Assembly (NCBI GenBank): GCA_036897095.1
Contig: JAYMSP010000056.1
Span: 35,029 to 99,028 of the forward strand
Direction of reading: 5' to 3'
DNA: 64,000 bases
Source of the DNA: Plantago elongata
Lineage: Eukaryota; Streptophyta; Magnoliopsida; Lamiales; Plantaginaceae
The position numbers and the translations under genes were made by a program. Below are positions 47,001-59,420 of this stretch, one piece after another. Under the pieces are notes generated by a model. That model saw nothing but the letters and a program-made list of their open reading frames with translations. It did no database searches and was not told where the DNA came from. How positions within the stretch are numbered: the stretch's first letter is position 1; every line of letters begins with the position of its first letter.

Positions 47001-50000
47001 GTAAGCAGCAAAAACACCATACTGAACGACGTGTTTAACTTTCTTCAACTCATCCCCACTGGCCCCCTTGAGGAGAATCTGAAGAGAGTAGTAAATTTAT
47101 GTTAATGACACATCTATGCCTAACATGCAGGTCAATAGAATAAAACATTTAGCTAGTATAACTACAACTTCCAATAATGTGGAAACTGGAAAGTACCCAA
47201 CCCTCCCTCTCTAGTGTAGCCACATCATTCTGTGCAGATCTAAAATAGCAAAGGAAAGAAGCTTAATGCACTTTTAGTCTGAGAATAAACCTAAATCGTT
47301 AAAGTTTCATGGTTCCTTCAAAATAAATGAAAAGATTGGTTGGCTTCTATAAACCAACCTGGACTTTCATATTACCAAGATGGCAACAGATTCCCAGATA
47401 AGCTAGATGACAAGCTTGGTACTAGAGAAGTCACATTTTAAACTTACAGTCATTTTAGCATAGTATTTCCTTTTTTGTCAGAATTTCAATCAGGATCTCA
47501 ACTCCATGGATGAAAAACCTATTGCACATTAACACATCATTCTTAGTTGCCTTTGTCATGCCTTAAAATTTTTTATTATGTAATAAAGTGACAATCTATC
47601 TGACCTGCAGAATAATTGAACGAATTTTCGGTGCAAAATATGTATATGACCTTACGTTTTACTCTAAATTTATGTGACAGCATGTAACAAGCTTTTCTGG
47701 GCAAACAATGATATAAGACTATACGTACTGTACAAATCAAATAACAAGTTCAAGTGGATTTATGTCAAAAATTAAAAGTTGTAAGTATGGATCTACCAAA
47801 ATTTATGAATTTCCAAGTATATTTTATTTTAATTAACCCTAATCATACTGAACATTGAAGTCAGGACTTTCATTTGGAGGTTGTTTATAATTTATAATTA
47901 AACATAAAACTTCTTTCGCCTGGGTCACTTGAGCTCCAGAAAAATGTTAAGTATAAAACTGGTTTTAAAAGAGATTGCACGTAATTAAAAGAATATTTGC
48001 AAAAACTGATTTTATCAAAGTCAAAACTACTTACGGTACAACCCAATGGCCTAGGGCAGCCTTCGAAAAACATAAGTGTCTTTGTTAATTTTTTCCCAGC
48101 TTGGCCCGCACTGCCAAGATCTTCCAAAAACTTGTCAACATGAAATGAGTCGCAGTAACCTAATTTTGTCGAAGAAAGATTATCAATTGAAGGAACTATT
48201 TGGGCACCAGTACAGCGAGCTATACGCTCCAAAAGTTGTCTCTTGACATTAAGAACAAGAGATATGTCCTTAGCAAGAAGATAGTCCTGCGCATATCGCG
48301 ATACTGATCTTTCCACCAAAAGAATGTTTGGATGGTGTGCTTCAATCTTTGCAACAGCCATTCTCAAATGGTCCATTTCCTAAAATAGACAATATAACAT
48401 CAGATGTAATTCACACGATAACTAGGGAAGAACAAAGTATGAAGTTTCAGGAGGACTTCAGATAAGCATAACATTTGAAAAATCAGAGAAAGTCAAAGCA
48501 ATCACCTGCTGTAACAATGTGTCAAAACTTGACAAGTGGTTGGGCACTCGTTGATATTCCAGCGCACCACCAAGCAATAGCATCCTGGGTTTATTGATTT
48601 TCGATGTCATTCTTCGATGAGCCACGTTTTTCTTGCAAACAACTCCTTTAACCACCATACTATAAGAACACATTGTGAGCTTCATCTAATTTGAAGAACA
48701 TCAAATACGTTACAAAAGCAAATACATAATCCAACTGAATTACTCTAAAAGGCAGATTAACAAATGTACTTCCTATTTCCAAAGATCTGGCTAGCCATTT
48801 ATATTCATCTAATATCTACTCACTAGAGCCTCATATGAATCAAAAAATCCAAAATCGGAAGGAGTGGGGTCCCCGAAGGAAAAAGAACAAAACAGAACTG
48901 TTTAACTGGCTCTGATTTTCTTCTTCTCCTTTATCCCTGTGAATTAGTGTGAGATCTTCTTATAACACACACCGCAATAATTGATAGATGATACACACCG
49001 AGTCGTTTATAGGAAAAGGCAATGATGAAACAGTAGTCTAACGTAAAGACAGATTCTCCTAGATGCATGCGGCACAAAAATGAGTGGGTATCAGGATGTC
49101 ATAACTTTTGAAATAGAAGCTTATATTTAGTGCCAAATAATAATTCAAGGTCCCACAGACAATTTAAGAAAAGCTACAAGGCAATTAAATGATAGAAGTG
49201 TGTGGAAATCAAGTTCCGAACTGTTTTAGTGTGAAGAATGAAGATGCCAGTGTTTATGTAATTGGTGATATGCTCAAATTATGGAGTAATTCCAAGCACC
49301 AAGTATCAGAGAAACTTTGAATTCAAAATTTGGAGTTTAGAGTTAGTGGATTTTTTTAGCATTTACATCATGTTTGTGGTGTACGCTTTGAATAGAGGAT
49401 ATAACTTCGAATCTTAAAGGCATGCAACAAACGAAATTACCTCTGGCTTCGACGCCCACTAGCTAAACACTTAACCTTAACATATCCACCTGGATCCATA
49501 CCCCCGCCCGTGCTAGTATCTGGCTTCAGAAAATTCGCAGCATCCAAGGATAATGAAGTAATAATATCCAACCAACTCTCTTCCATGTTATCCTCGTCAG
49601 TCTGGAGGTTTTCAGCTTGCAAAAGTTGAGTGATTAAAGCTCTGAAGTGCCCATCAACTACAGTTTTCATGGCCTGTCTGTGCTCTTGGGTAGACCTGTC
49701 TCTACTTCGTGACTCCCCCACATCGGAACTGTGAGATTGTAGGTAACCCCATTTTTCTGAAGCATCATAGTTCGTGTCATCATCGTCATCTTCAGACAAT
49801 AGATTCTCTCTCTCATCCTCCTCATCCTCAGGCTCTGGGGGAAGCCAAAGAAGACCATTGTTTTCATAATCCACAGGTTCAAGATGTGCATCATTTGGAA
49901 CCTCCGAATGAGGGGGTCCAGAAGGAGCATCACTATTTGATACATCGGGTTTACCCTCGATCTCTCTTGCACAATCTGATAGGTGAGTTTCGGTATTTTC

Positions 50001-51587
50001 AGGCGACTTGGCTGATTCTGAATCACATGTTGAGCATGTGTTTTGGTCAGTAGGATGAACTGCATGCTGCTTGTTGATGTGATCACCATGACCATAGGTG
50101 ACAGTAGCGGAGCACATATCAGGACTCAAAAGGGTGTCTGTAGAATGAGATCTGTAAAATGGGTAGTCATCATCATCCTCTTCATCACTCCTGAAATTAC
50201 CAAGGGAATAAGTCCCAGCCATTTTCAAGAAAAAGTAAGTTGAAAAGAAGAGAAGAAAAAATTAGGGAACGCCCAGAGTCCTTATCATAGCAAAATATCC
50301 ATGTTATAAAATTACGGCATTGCATATATTTTACAGAAAGAAACACTGCAAAAGCATGATAAATATGGTTTATGAACAGGTGAACCATGACACTTGACAG
50401 GGTGAAATTAAAAAAAAGAGAGAAATAATTGCTTAAGGAGTTCTACGTCTAACTAATTAACTCAGCCGCTTTTAGGGCTGAAACACAAATCATACTGGAG
50501 CTACCGGGATATCAACTGTGGAGTTTCATTTTAAACTAATCAGCAATTCCTCCTCTAAGGCTTGATATGGTTCATGTATCATGCATAATTTCTTAGACAT
50601 GAACAAAACCAACATGAGGGAGCATCACAGATTACAGAACCAAGAAGATCGGAAAGCACAGGAAGGCTCTCCAAAGGTAGGAAGTCACTACCAATATTAA
50701 TAACCTGCCTCAAAGCTAATGCATCGTTATGCAGAAGAAGGACTGTTATCAGCCAAAGCAAGGCGAGAATGCATTCCTACCGACATAGGCCACATCTACT
50801 ATCTAAGAGACACTTGAGGATCACACTGAAAGTGCTTAATAAGAGAAGATGAAAGTCTGGGATAAAAGAAATACTAACAAAGAAAATAAGAAAGGAAAGT
50901 CTGAAATGAAAAAAGATTTAACAATTAAAGTTACTTCACTCAATGACAGAAAATCAAAATAAGGATGGCACACCTGCTGCAAGATCCAAACTGGTCGGTG
51001 AAAGTATCCTCAGTATTGAGATAGTCTATCTTTCCATCGCTTTTTGACCGGTCTTCTCTTACTGATTCCGGATCCATCTCCACAGACTGACAAGAGCTCT
51101 GTCCAACAGTGGGTGAAATTTGCTGGAAAGGCCCGGTGGCATATGCAGCTGAACCAGCACTGCTACAGCTATTGCAGGTGTAGCAACTAGATTGATTACT
51201 GATCAAACTCAAAGAAGATGGAGATGAACTGAGTCCAGGACTGGACACCATCATCGGGTTCTCACCAACTGTACCCTGATTCCATTGCTTAAAACAGTAA
51301 TTGCATACCCGAATCCTATCCCCATCTTCTCGCCCACTCTTAAACTCATCGGACGGTGCCGGAACAGAATTTGTGGTACACTTGGCACAGAAAACTCGTC
51401 CACACAATCGGCAATGGTGCCTGCGGTTAAAAACAGTGAACTGCGAATCACAATCGTAGCATACCCTGCAGCTGTGGTCGGGCATCCAAAAATCTCTGGA
51501 CATATTTGCAGGTTCTTTTCTCTGCAGGATCCATGATTTTACTAAGTCAGCAATGGCAGACGGTTTTCTGTCCTCTGGAGTGCCCAT
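41044..51587 (-). CDS. FAB1: FAB1, 1-phosphatidylinositol-3-phosphate 5-kinase (PIKfyve type) with FYVE domain
   Basis: This enzyme makes PI(3,5)P2 from PI3P on endosomal and vacuolar membranes and controls membrane recycling and vacuole shape. Coding exons in transcript order are 51587-50974, 50190-49441, 48659-48506, 48379-48035, 47078-46194, 46085-45754, 45143-45020, 44943-44785, 44505-42982, 42130-41864 and 41346-41044. All join in frame to 1818 residues, the size of FAB1A/B (about 1760-1790). The FYVE finger covers about residues 34-102 (WMPD, RRHHCR at 55-60, RVCNYC). A TCP-1-like domain lies at about 455-700 ([33 protein letters not shown]). The PIP kinase domain runs from about 1530 to 1800, with glycine-rich [14 protein letters not shown]-site K in FIIKQ, catalytic [13 protein letters not shown] (D1662) and LGIID. 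All key residues are present. FYVE places it with FAB1A/B rather than the FYVE-less FAB1C/D. Confidence 0.96.
45353..45666. mobile_element. Stowaway-like MITE in a FAB1 intron
   Basis: The element (45355-45664) starts CTCCCACTTTTTATATAAG and ends GGAGGGACCGAGGGAG, with TA at both sides. The right end fits the Stowaway terminus (CTCCCTC.GTCCC). The left end is more diverged. It sits in the intron between the exons at 45143-45020 and 46085-45754 and does not touch splice sites. Confidence 0.6.
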
Positions 51588-52380
51588 GAAGCATAAACCT
51601 CATGCCTCATTTTCAGAAACCAATCATCCGCCGCCTCCTATAAACCCCCCTAAAATATCATCTAAAACAAAAACAAGGTGAAAATTAACCACCACCGCCT
51701 GCAACTTCTGTTCGTATAGTACAAGAGAACAAACTATAACAATTAATTGAATCACAAAACGAGAAGATGAAACTACTAAAAGTAAAAGATAGTAAAACCG
51801 TACCAAATCAAGCAAATGAAATGGAGTCGTAGCAGAAACTCAAATCTGAACTGGTAAGAAAGCAATAAATGAAAATGAACCGAAAACAAAACATTGAGTA
51901 CATAGTCTCCAAATTAGCTGCCAATAGCTCGTGAGCTGTCACCTCCTCATCACTCAAAGCCAATGCAAAAATTATCTCTTCAACAACACAAAAGAAAATC
52001 TAACAAATCACAATTTTAGAATCTTACGGAAGTTTCTACTGAATCAAATCAAGTCCCCCACAACTCTACTAAACTACACTTGACGCAGGCATAATTACAC
52101 ATGTATACTCTTTCACCACAATAAAATTAGGTAAAAATGGAAGTAGAACGAGCAAATGAGTGCAATTCATACAAATGGTGGAAAAATAGCACAATACCTG
52201 TAAATTTGGCGGGCTTTCTAGTGGTTGTAGAGAGTTCGTACGAGTTGCAGATAATCAATTAAGAAATGGAGAAAATGGAAGGTGAGAAGGTGAGAGAGTC
52301 ACGAAAATGGCATGAAGAGAGTGACAGGTGAGAAAGGGAAAGTAAAATGGACACGAAGAGAAAACTAGTAATATATTACC
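51588..52380 (-). promoter_or_regulatory. FAB1 leader with a probable 5'-UTR intron
   Basis: On the minus strand, TTTACAG|GTATTG at 52198 is a good donor and ATTTTAG|GGGGGT at 51649 a good acceptor. A leader exon of about 52198-52380 would splice to a short exon carrying the start codon at 51587. An intron in the leader is common for plant housekeeping genes. This is inferred from splice signals only. Confidence 0.5.
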
Positions 52381-52744
52381 AATTTCCATTTCTTTCTTTT
52401 GCTACTCAGAAAAGATATTTTGACTGTTTGTATTGCTTACTTAAAGTGGAGGTCTTATTTTCTTTGCAATTTATTTATAATATGTTTATATGAATTTATG
52501 TGAATTATTAATAAGTGAAATTATCGTTCACCGCCCTTTTCGACTTCACAGTGTTTCCGTTACCGGCATAAAGTGGGGCCATGAATATTTAATATGTATA
52601 TGCAGTTATGCAGTTTAATCCTTTAATGGATTTTATAATTGTTTGTTATTTTAATGGGTTTTGTGATTGTCAGTTAGTGTTAATGACGGATAGAGTTGAT
52701 GGGATTTATCTATCGTAACCAACCATCTGCTGGTCAATTAGTAT
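52381..52744. other. Intergenic
   Basis: FAB1 promoter side; no gene or bounded repeat is seen. Confidence 0.45.
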
Positions 52745-53436
52745 GTGTTTTCCAGTGTATTCAAAACCGGATCGGATCGCCCGGTTCAACCGGTCCGACC
52801 GGAATTTTGAAGGATTCCGGGTTGTTGGACATTATAAATCGCATGTGATTAGACCGGAGTAAACCGCCCGGTTTTACTGAAACGCTGGCACGGTTCAACC
52901 GGACATAGGCGGTTATGACTTCAATTAAAAATGTAGGAGTGGAATATTGAACCTGGATATATAGAATGGAAGGATGACATAACTACACTTGGAGACAACA
53001 TATTTTATTCACTCAATGTAAAATTTTGACCTAAATAAAATTTAATTAAATCATTCATTTAACATACTTTCAACTTTATTTTTTTTAGTTTTCTTCATTA
53101 ATAGCGTAGAAGATTAATGTTGAATTTATATTTTTAAACATTCATCATTTTTCTAAGAATTTCAATAATCACTCTCCGTAGAATACTTATAACAAAATAA
53201 AATTGTGCGCATATAGAATTGTTAAAAGGGAGATGAAGATATAGAATCTCATATTAAAAATGAGTATATACAAATACAAACAGTTTATATAAAACTGAGA
53301 GGAAATTAAATATATATATTTGTGACTATACACCATCAATAAATGGTGTGAGTGTGACCAATTCAACCGATTGAATCATTATTTTTAGGTTGTTCGGTTT
53401 AATGACCGGTTCGATTTTTAATACATTGGTGTTTTC
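52745..53436. mobile_element. hAT-type non-autonomous element with 8-bp target duplication
   Basis: Element 52753-53428 (676 bp) starts CAGTGTATTCAAAACCGG and ends, read inverted, CAATGTATTAAAAATCGAAC. It is flanked by exact GTGTTTTC (52745-52752 and 53429-53436). CCGGTT motifs cluster near both ends (subterminal repeats) around an AT-rich middle. No transposase is encoded. The same CCGGTT clustering is seen near 16.2-16.35 kb. Confidence 0.85.
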
Positions 53437-54839
53437 TGTTTTATTTTCTCTTCAGGCCAACAAATGGTCATACTAGTCTTACAACCAATTCATTTTACTA
53501 TTCTAATTTATTTACTTAGAAGTGAACTTAAAATATTACTCCTTTTATTTCAAATAAATTTTACTCCCAATTTTAAAAGAAGATTTAGTATATGAAAGAA
53601 ATTATTTCACTTTAGAGTGAAGATATAAATAAAATTTGGAGTGAAGGAATAGAATTAATTACGAAGAATCAAGTTGAATGTGAGTAACCTTTTCTTATAC
53701 TACAAATTATCAACTAGCTATTTGCACCTTTTTTAAGTCTTGTAATTGTGGTGTGGTGAGTTTTTATTGTTAGTTCATTACATGGTGGTATCTATTTTAA
53801 AATTTTAATTTTAATGTAAATTATCTGAATTGTAATATTATATGAATTTTATTATATTTTAATCAACTAAAAGTTTTATTATCAAGAATTAAAAGCACAA
53901 GTAATAATCTCAACGGAACAATTACAAAGAAAATCAACACAAATCGTCTAAATCAAAGGAACAAGTTCTAAACCGTAACTATAAAATTATCCATACCAAA
54001 TACAATCTAAATTAGCACTAAATCCATATCTCAATAACAGGAGATGTTCAACCACCAGAGAATGCTCAATGTACACAACAATCATCTAATCTTCACCACC
54101 AAAAATGATACTCGAATCTCAAAAACAATTTCATACTAGAATACACTCCACCATTTAGTTACAACGTTACATTACATCAGTACTTTTTGAATTATAATAT
54201 TGTATTAGCACGAATCCTTTTTTTATAATATTGGAAAATAGTATATGTGTGCGACCTTTCAACTTATTATTGGTGTTAAAAGATATATATAAATTAAATA
54301 ATTAAAAATTATTAATAATAGTGTTATTTGTAATAAGATTATTAATTCATATAAGAGTAGGCATATATAAGATTCATATAAGAGTAGGCATATAACCTGT
54401 TGCAAAGACAAAAGATATTAAAATGAAGAGTTACGAAGGAAAATGAAATAATTTCATCCGGTAATTACTCTGTACATGTTCATTTTTTCAATAATTTTCT
54501 TATTGGGCCAAAGCTTCAACCTGGTCCATTTGTTTCTATTCTCGACCCTATTATTCAACAAATTAGGCAACCCATCACGCAACTTTAATTATTCATTTGG
54601 AATAAACCATTAATCTACTTTCACTCCATAAACTACCTCTAAATAATTTATTAATACATCGAATCATATTTTTAAAAAAAATATAGATATATTAATCAGA
54701 ATGAACTTATATTGTAAAAGAAAATTACAGATACATTAATCAAATCAAAGCACAATCCTAACATTGATGATTTTTTCAATTTGAAAAGACACATTTTGTT
54801 AATATAAATATTTTACAAAATTTCATGAATAAGAGATAA
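53437..54839. other. Intergenic AT-rich DNA
   Basis: GATTCATATAAGAGTAGGCATATA is directly repeated near 54345-54395. Otherwise nothing is recognised. Confidence 0.45.
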
Positions 54840-57110
54840 CCTAGACAAGACCGGCGCAAAGAGTCCATATAAGAACATCCAACATAATACGAGAGCATGT
54901 TTCAATGAAGCTTATCAAAAGCAAGGAGGATACAACAAGGTGGGCGAAAGCACACATGGGGAGTATGGATCGGATATATTACAAGTTACTTGCAAATATG
55001 GCAAGATTTAACAAACCTAAGGCCAAAAGAGGTGCACAGGTAAACATGTATAGGGCGAGAATGTTCTCCTATGAAAAAGAATATGGCAAGGAATAGTGTA
55101 ACGCATGTGAGTGGAACGAAGCCGGCGATGCCTTGCGAACAATCAATTCTCCAATTCAATCTTCTGGCGCTTGAGATTCACTTGCACGTGAATGGCACGA
55201 AAAACAAACTAAATGCTATTAGTAGCTTAGCTTAATTAGGCATGTCAATGTCTCACACATACGTATTAAAATGGATTTTACTCGAGGGTCGTGCAAAATC
55301 AATTTTAAGTAGGATGATAAAAAATGAATCGTGGAAATTAAGACGGGGAGGAGGAAACACTTATGTAAATAACAGTCTTCCATGTGATTATTTCTCACAA
55401 ATTTCTAACATTTCAAAATTAATTACTTTGCAACAAAATGAAGGCAACATGCCGAGTACTTCGCAAGATGAAACTTAAAAGCAAGACACGATGATTTACA
55501 AAGGAGAGGAGAGTTCTTTGTTGCACTTTTTTGAGAAACAAGAAATGGAAAAAAAAATGTTGACAGAGAAAAGTAAAGAGAGAAATATATATCTCCAATA
55601 GAATACGAGAGAACATTTCAATGGAGCTTATCAGAAGCAACAAGGGTACAACGGGAAAGGCGAAAGCATTAGGGGGGGGGGGGGGGGGGGCGGGAAGGGG
55701 GAAGAAGGGAGAAGGAGGGGATATGGGGGGGGGGGGGGGGGGTTGGACGGTAATGGTGGAAAGGAGATAGAGAGTAAAGCAAACGAGTGAATCAAATACA
55801 TGAGAAGTTCCTATACATGTATGTATCTCGAATTTTCTGGAGACTTGGAAGGAAGAACCCCTGAAAGAAATATTGGAGAGAGTGGTGGCAAACTTGATGG
55901 TGTCACAGTTCTGCGAAATAAGGCAAGAACGGGAAAAACTGGCTTTTTTCCGATTTATGAGAGTTAGGGATGATGAAGAATTGATAAGGGCTAGGGGAGT
56001 TTGGATCTGATATTAAAAGGTACTTGCAAATCTGGAAAGATTTGACAAACCTAAGGTCAGAGAAGTGGCACATGTGAACATGTAAAGATGTGAGAATGAG
56101 AACTACAGGGAGGAAAGGGGGGATATCAAGCGGTATGGAAGTAAAGATCAGGGAAGGTGATCGATTAAGGAGAAAAATAATCAGCAAGAAAGGGAGCTCG
56201 GTGAAGGAAGAAAATGTGATGTAATAGTTAAGATGAGAAAAAAGGATATGGGGAATAAGGTGAAGGGGCGAGAAAAATATCGACTTAACTGGAAAAAAAT
56301 GATGAAAATACATAGAATAATTGGACGTTGAACTGTTTGGTGATGGAATGAAGGAGCAATTAGAGAAAGTTCAGGTGAAGAATTTGTTGGCAGGTAATGT
56401 ACATAAGGGTTTTAAGGTAGCTAAACTAACAGAAGAAAGGTGTGGGTGCTAGAACCTAAACATGAAGAAGCAAGATAGAATTTGTTAGATGAAGGTGATG
56501 AATGGGTGAAACAATGGTTCCATGAATTAATGCTATGAGTGAAGAATGATATTAACAGAAGAAGACGATTTTAGATAAATATTTACAGAGTACCACTACG
56601 TGGATGGAGATAAGAAACGTTCGTGAAGATAGGAAATAATGCAGGGAAGACGATCAACGTTCACAAAGATACAGTGGAGAAGAGGGACCTGAGAAAATGA
56701 GAAGTACTTTTGGAAACACCAATGTTTAAGGTGATTAGGAAAAGATCATTGGTTCTGGTCCAATGAGAATTTTATCAGGTGAAATTGGTAGAAGAAGTTT
56801 CATTTGATATTGTTATAATCCAAGTCCAGACAGGGGATTAAGATGGAGGAACGACAACGAGATCAAAATCCAACATGTTAGACATGTTTTTCGGTATGTA
56901 ATTGATAAGTGCATTGATGAGGCTGGTGATACAAGTTGTTGGAGTGACAATGAATCGATGGTGGACAGGAACGAAAATCTTAATTAGTTAATTAGTAAAT
57001 TGATTAAATGTTGGACAAAGAATTTTCATTCCCAGGATGATGATGAGCCCGTTAGACGAGACAAAGTTCCCAATCAATTTTGATAGAAGACATTTTCACA
57101 TATCTGTCTA
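54840..57110 (+). pseudogene. LINE (non-LTR) ORF1 remnant, two partial copies, with poly-G tracts
   Basis: The second copy (about 55595-56110) encodes an RRM-like block: HVCISNFLETWKEEPLKEIL, then FCEIRQEREKLAFFRFMRVR, then DDEELIRARGVWI and, after stops, KVLANLERFDKPK. This is the layout of the RNA-binding domain that opens ORF1 of plant L1-type LINEs. The first copy (54880-55100) keeps only the end (IYYKLLANMARFNKPK). Farther on, about 56570-56760 reads RVPLRGW, FVKIGNNAGKTINVHKDTVE, EVLLETPMFKVIRK, like the next ORF1 region. Stops abound and no reverse transcriptase is seen. Two G runs (about 55671-55690 and 55726-55742) interrupt the second copy. Confidence 0.65.
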
Positions 57111-58715
57111 CTTTTCTATGACCATAAATCTCTCACACACATGCCTCTACCTCCCCTCACCCACATTCAGACATGACCTACTAGCAAGAAGGAATTATAA
57201 GTAATAATTTGTGGCCAAGAGAGTGATACACTAATACTTGTGATACAACAAGGAAGTGTTCGGCAAATTTTGAGGTATTTTGTTATGTGAGTAAAAATTA
57301 CCAGGTTATTATAGTAAAAAACTAAGTTTGTTTTATGTTATAGTTCAATCTAACTAATTAAATTTTTGTGAATTTTTAAAGGTATACATGACTATATCGA
57401 CGCAATGTTAAAGGCTTCATCACTTCTTACATTTTAATTTTAAATTGTTTCTCAATTTATACATATTATGTACGACAAATTAATTTTTAATTTAATGAAA
57501 TTTACCGCCATACCCCGTCGAGTATCGACAGGTCATTGACTAGTTGTACATAATTCAGCCGGTTTGGGTTAAGTTGTTAGAATTGCATGTGTTGGGTTGT
57601 AACAAGCCCGTTGATTTTAGATAAGCTAGGTAAAGTTGAATTTGGACGTTCCAAAATGCATGGAACGTGTATGAGAAAAGTTGAATTTAAAGTGTAGGGA
57701 GTAGTATTATGTAAAGAAGCGTGAACTTTATTAAAATTACAGTTCAATAAATAATATCTTGTTAATAATTTATATTAAATGTTTTTATTATCTCAAGTCG
57801 CATCATGCATGGTTAGTTCTCTACTCCGAGAGTGTACCATAAAGAACACAAGGAGGTCTACTAACAGGCCAACAAAGTAGTGCGCAATGGTAGATTGAAG
57901 AAGTGCAAGAAGATGGAAGATGGAAGAAGGCATAAGGGTTTCTAGCCCTGTGTACCACGCGAGATATGTTGTGGTAGTCTGTTCTTACTTTTAACTTTTC
58001 TACTAATATAGTCAATTCAAGAAATTTCATATATTAAGATTGGTATGTAGTATTAGGTTAAAATTTAAATTAAATGGTTAAAACATAACATTTCGATTCT
58101 GAAGTTAAAAGTAGTTTTGATCAGATGTAACTTTGCAACGGAAGTAGGAAGATGCATGCCGAGCCAAATTCAATATTCTTTGGAAACACAATTGACTTGC
58201 TACTGTTCCTGGCCAAGTCTGCAACGGACTGAATATCGTGGATGGTTCACTTGTCACCATCTTAAATCAATCCTTATGTGCCACTATCTATTCCTAGCCT
58301 AAATTCGCGTTTTCCGGATGATTTTCTCTACGCTTAAAGGAGCTGAGGATCAGGGACAGTGCTTGCTGCAGCATCAAAGATTCCGTGTATTGTTCGCAAG
58401 TTATCATGAACTATGTGGTGATTCATGATTGACATTGGACTAATCAATTATTCCCAAGCAGTATGTTAACTTGCGTTTTGGAACTAATTTTGGCATCTTT
58501 TGGTTATGATATATCGATGAGGTTGATACATTAACTAGAACAAGATATGCTATTCAAGTGCTTTGGATCCTGTCAAGCATAGTTCGAGGTTGTATTATTA
58601 TATCCAGAACTTGGCAATTTCATCTTAAAAAACCAAGCTTTTTGATTCACATTGCTCTGTCTCTTTATCCAGAGCATAGTTAATGTAGGAACTCGCCAAG
58701 TAAGACACTTTTAAC
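57111..58715. other. Intergenic
   Basis: AT-rich with some unique-looking sequence at 57800-58600. Short open frames of about 60-70 codons have no recognisable similarity. I see no gene I can defend. Confidence 0.45.
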
Positions 58716-58723
58716 TATATAAA
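58716..58723 (+). promoter_or_regulatory. TATA box of the USP-like gene
   Basis: TATATAAA lies 80 bp before the ATG at 58803, a normal plant TATA position for a short leader. Confidence 0.6.
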
Positions 58724-58802
58724 CACTTCTCCGCTACATCTGAAATTCCTTCCCCCGCTTCTTGACCAATTCTTTTTCAGTTAGAAACCGCCATTCACAA
58801 GA

Positions 58803-59420
58803 ATGGCGAATTGCTTTCGTATTAGTAAGAGTTCATTCACTGACAACATGACGTTGGATCATGAATCACCAGGATCAGTCGATAACCCTAAGCGTATACT
58901 CATAGTTATGGATGCGTTAAAGGAGTTCTCGATGGAACTATTCGAGTGGGTCCTGCGGAACTTCATGTTCTTAGGCTATCGCAGCATTATCCTGCTTGGG
59001 ATCACACCGTGGCTCAACATCCCCCTGTCTACAAAAACAGGCATTTGGGGAGCAGCAGATCATCTTGTTGACCTATCGACTGCTGAAGGCAAGGCCGAGT
59101 TCATGAACGATCCAAAGTATCAGAAAATTCAGCAGTTGATAAAGCTGTGTCGGAAATATGGGGTGGATAAGCCAGAGATCAGAACCGGAATGGGACATCC
59201 ACTACGACTGCTGGTCATTGAGCAGATCAGCAGTCTAGACGCAAATCTAGTAGTGTTCGATAAGCATCATGATAAAAAGTACATCGAATACTATGCGGAG
59301 AAAATTCCTTGTAACATGGTTGTAGTGAACAATGTTGGCGAGGTTAATCTGATCAAGAAACGCAACCTTGATGATGACAGCGTTCAAGCAGATGACACTC
59401 CAAATGACTACCAGATATGA
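58803..59420 (+). CDS. Universal-stress-protein-like (adenine nucleotide alpha-hydrolase fold) protein
   Basis: Intronless, 205 residues. The segment from about residue 31 (RILIVMDALKEFSMELFEWV) begins the USP/Rossmann-like fold, with strands at SIILLGITPW, KPEIRTGMG, NLVVFDKH and CNMVVVN. Such domains occur alone or at the N-terminus of some plant receptor-like kinases; no kinase follows here. The usual ATP-binding signature of USPs near the C-terminus (G-x2-G-x9-G-S/T) is absent: the corresponding stretch reads FDKHHDKKYIEYYAEKIPCN. A non-ATP-binding form, as in the kinase-linked group, is therefore likely. A TATA box lies 80 bp upstream and an AATAAA at 59442 downstream. The start is the only ATG before the fold. 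The function is unknown. Confidence 0.8.
   Translation: MANCFRISKSSFTDNMTLDHESPGSVDNPKRILIVMDALKEFSMELFEWVLRNFMFLGYRSIILLGITPWLNIPLSTKTGIWGAADHLVDLSTAEGKAEFMNDPKYQKIQQLIKLCRKYGVDKPEIRTGMGHPLRLLVIEQISSLDANLVVFDKHHDKKYIEYYAEKIPCNMVVVNNVGEVNLIKKRNLDDDSVQADDTPNDYQI

Noticed and set aside
55903-56313. A 136-codon minus-strand protein rich in Phe/Pro/Ser
   Set aside because: It is antisense to the LINE ORF1 remnant and arises from purine-rich sense sequence.
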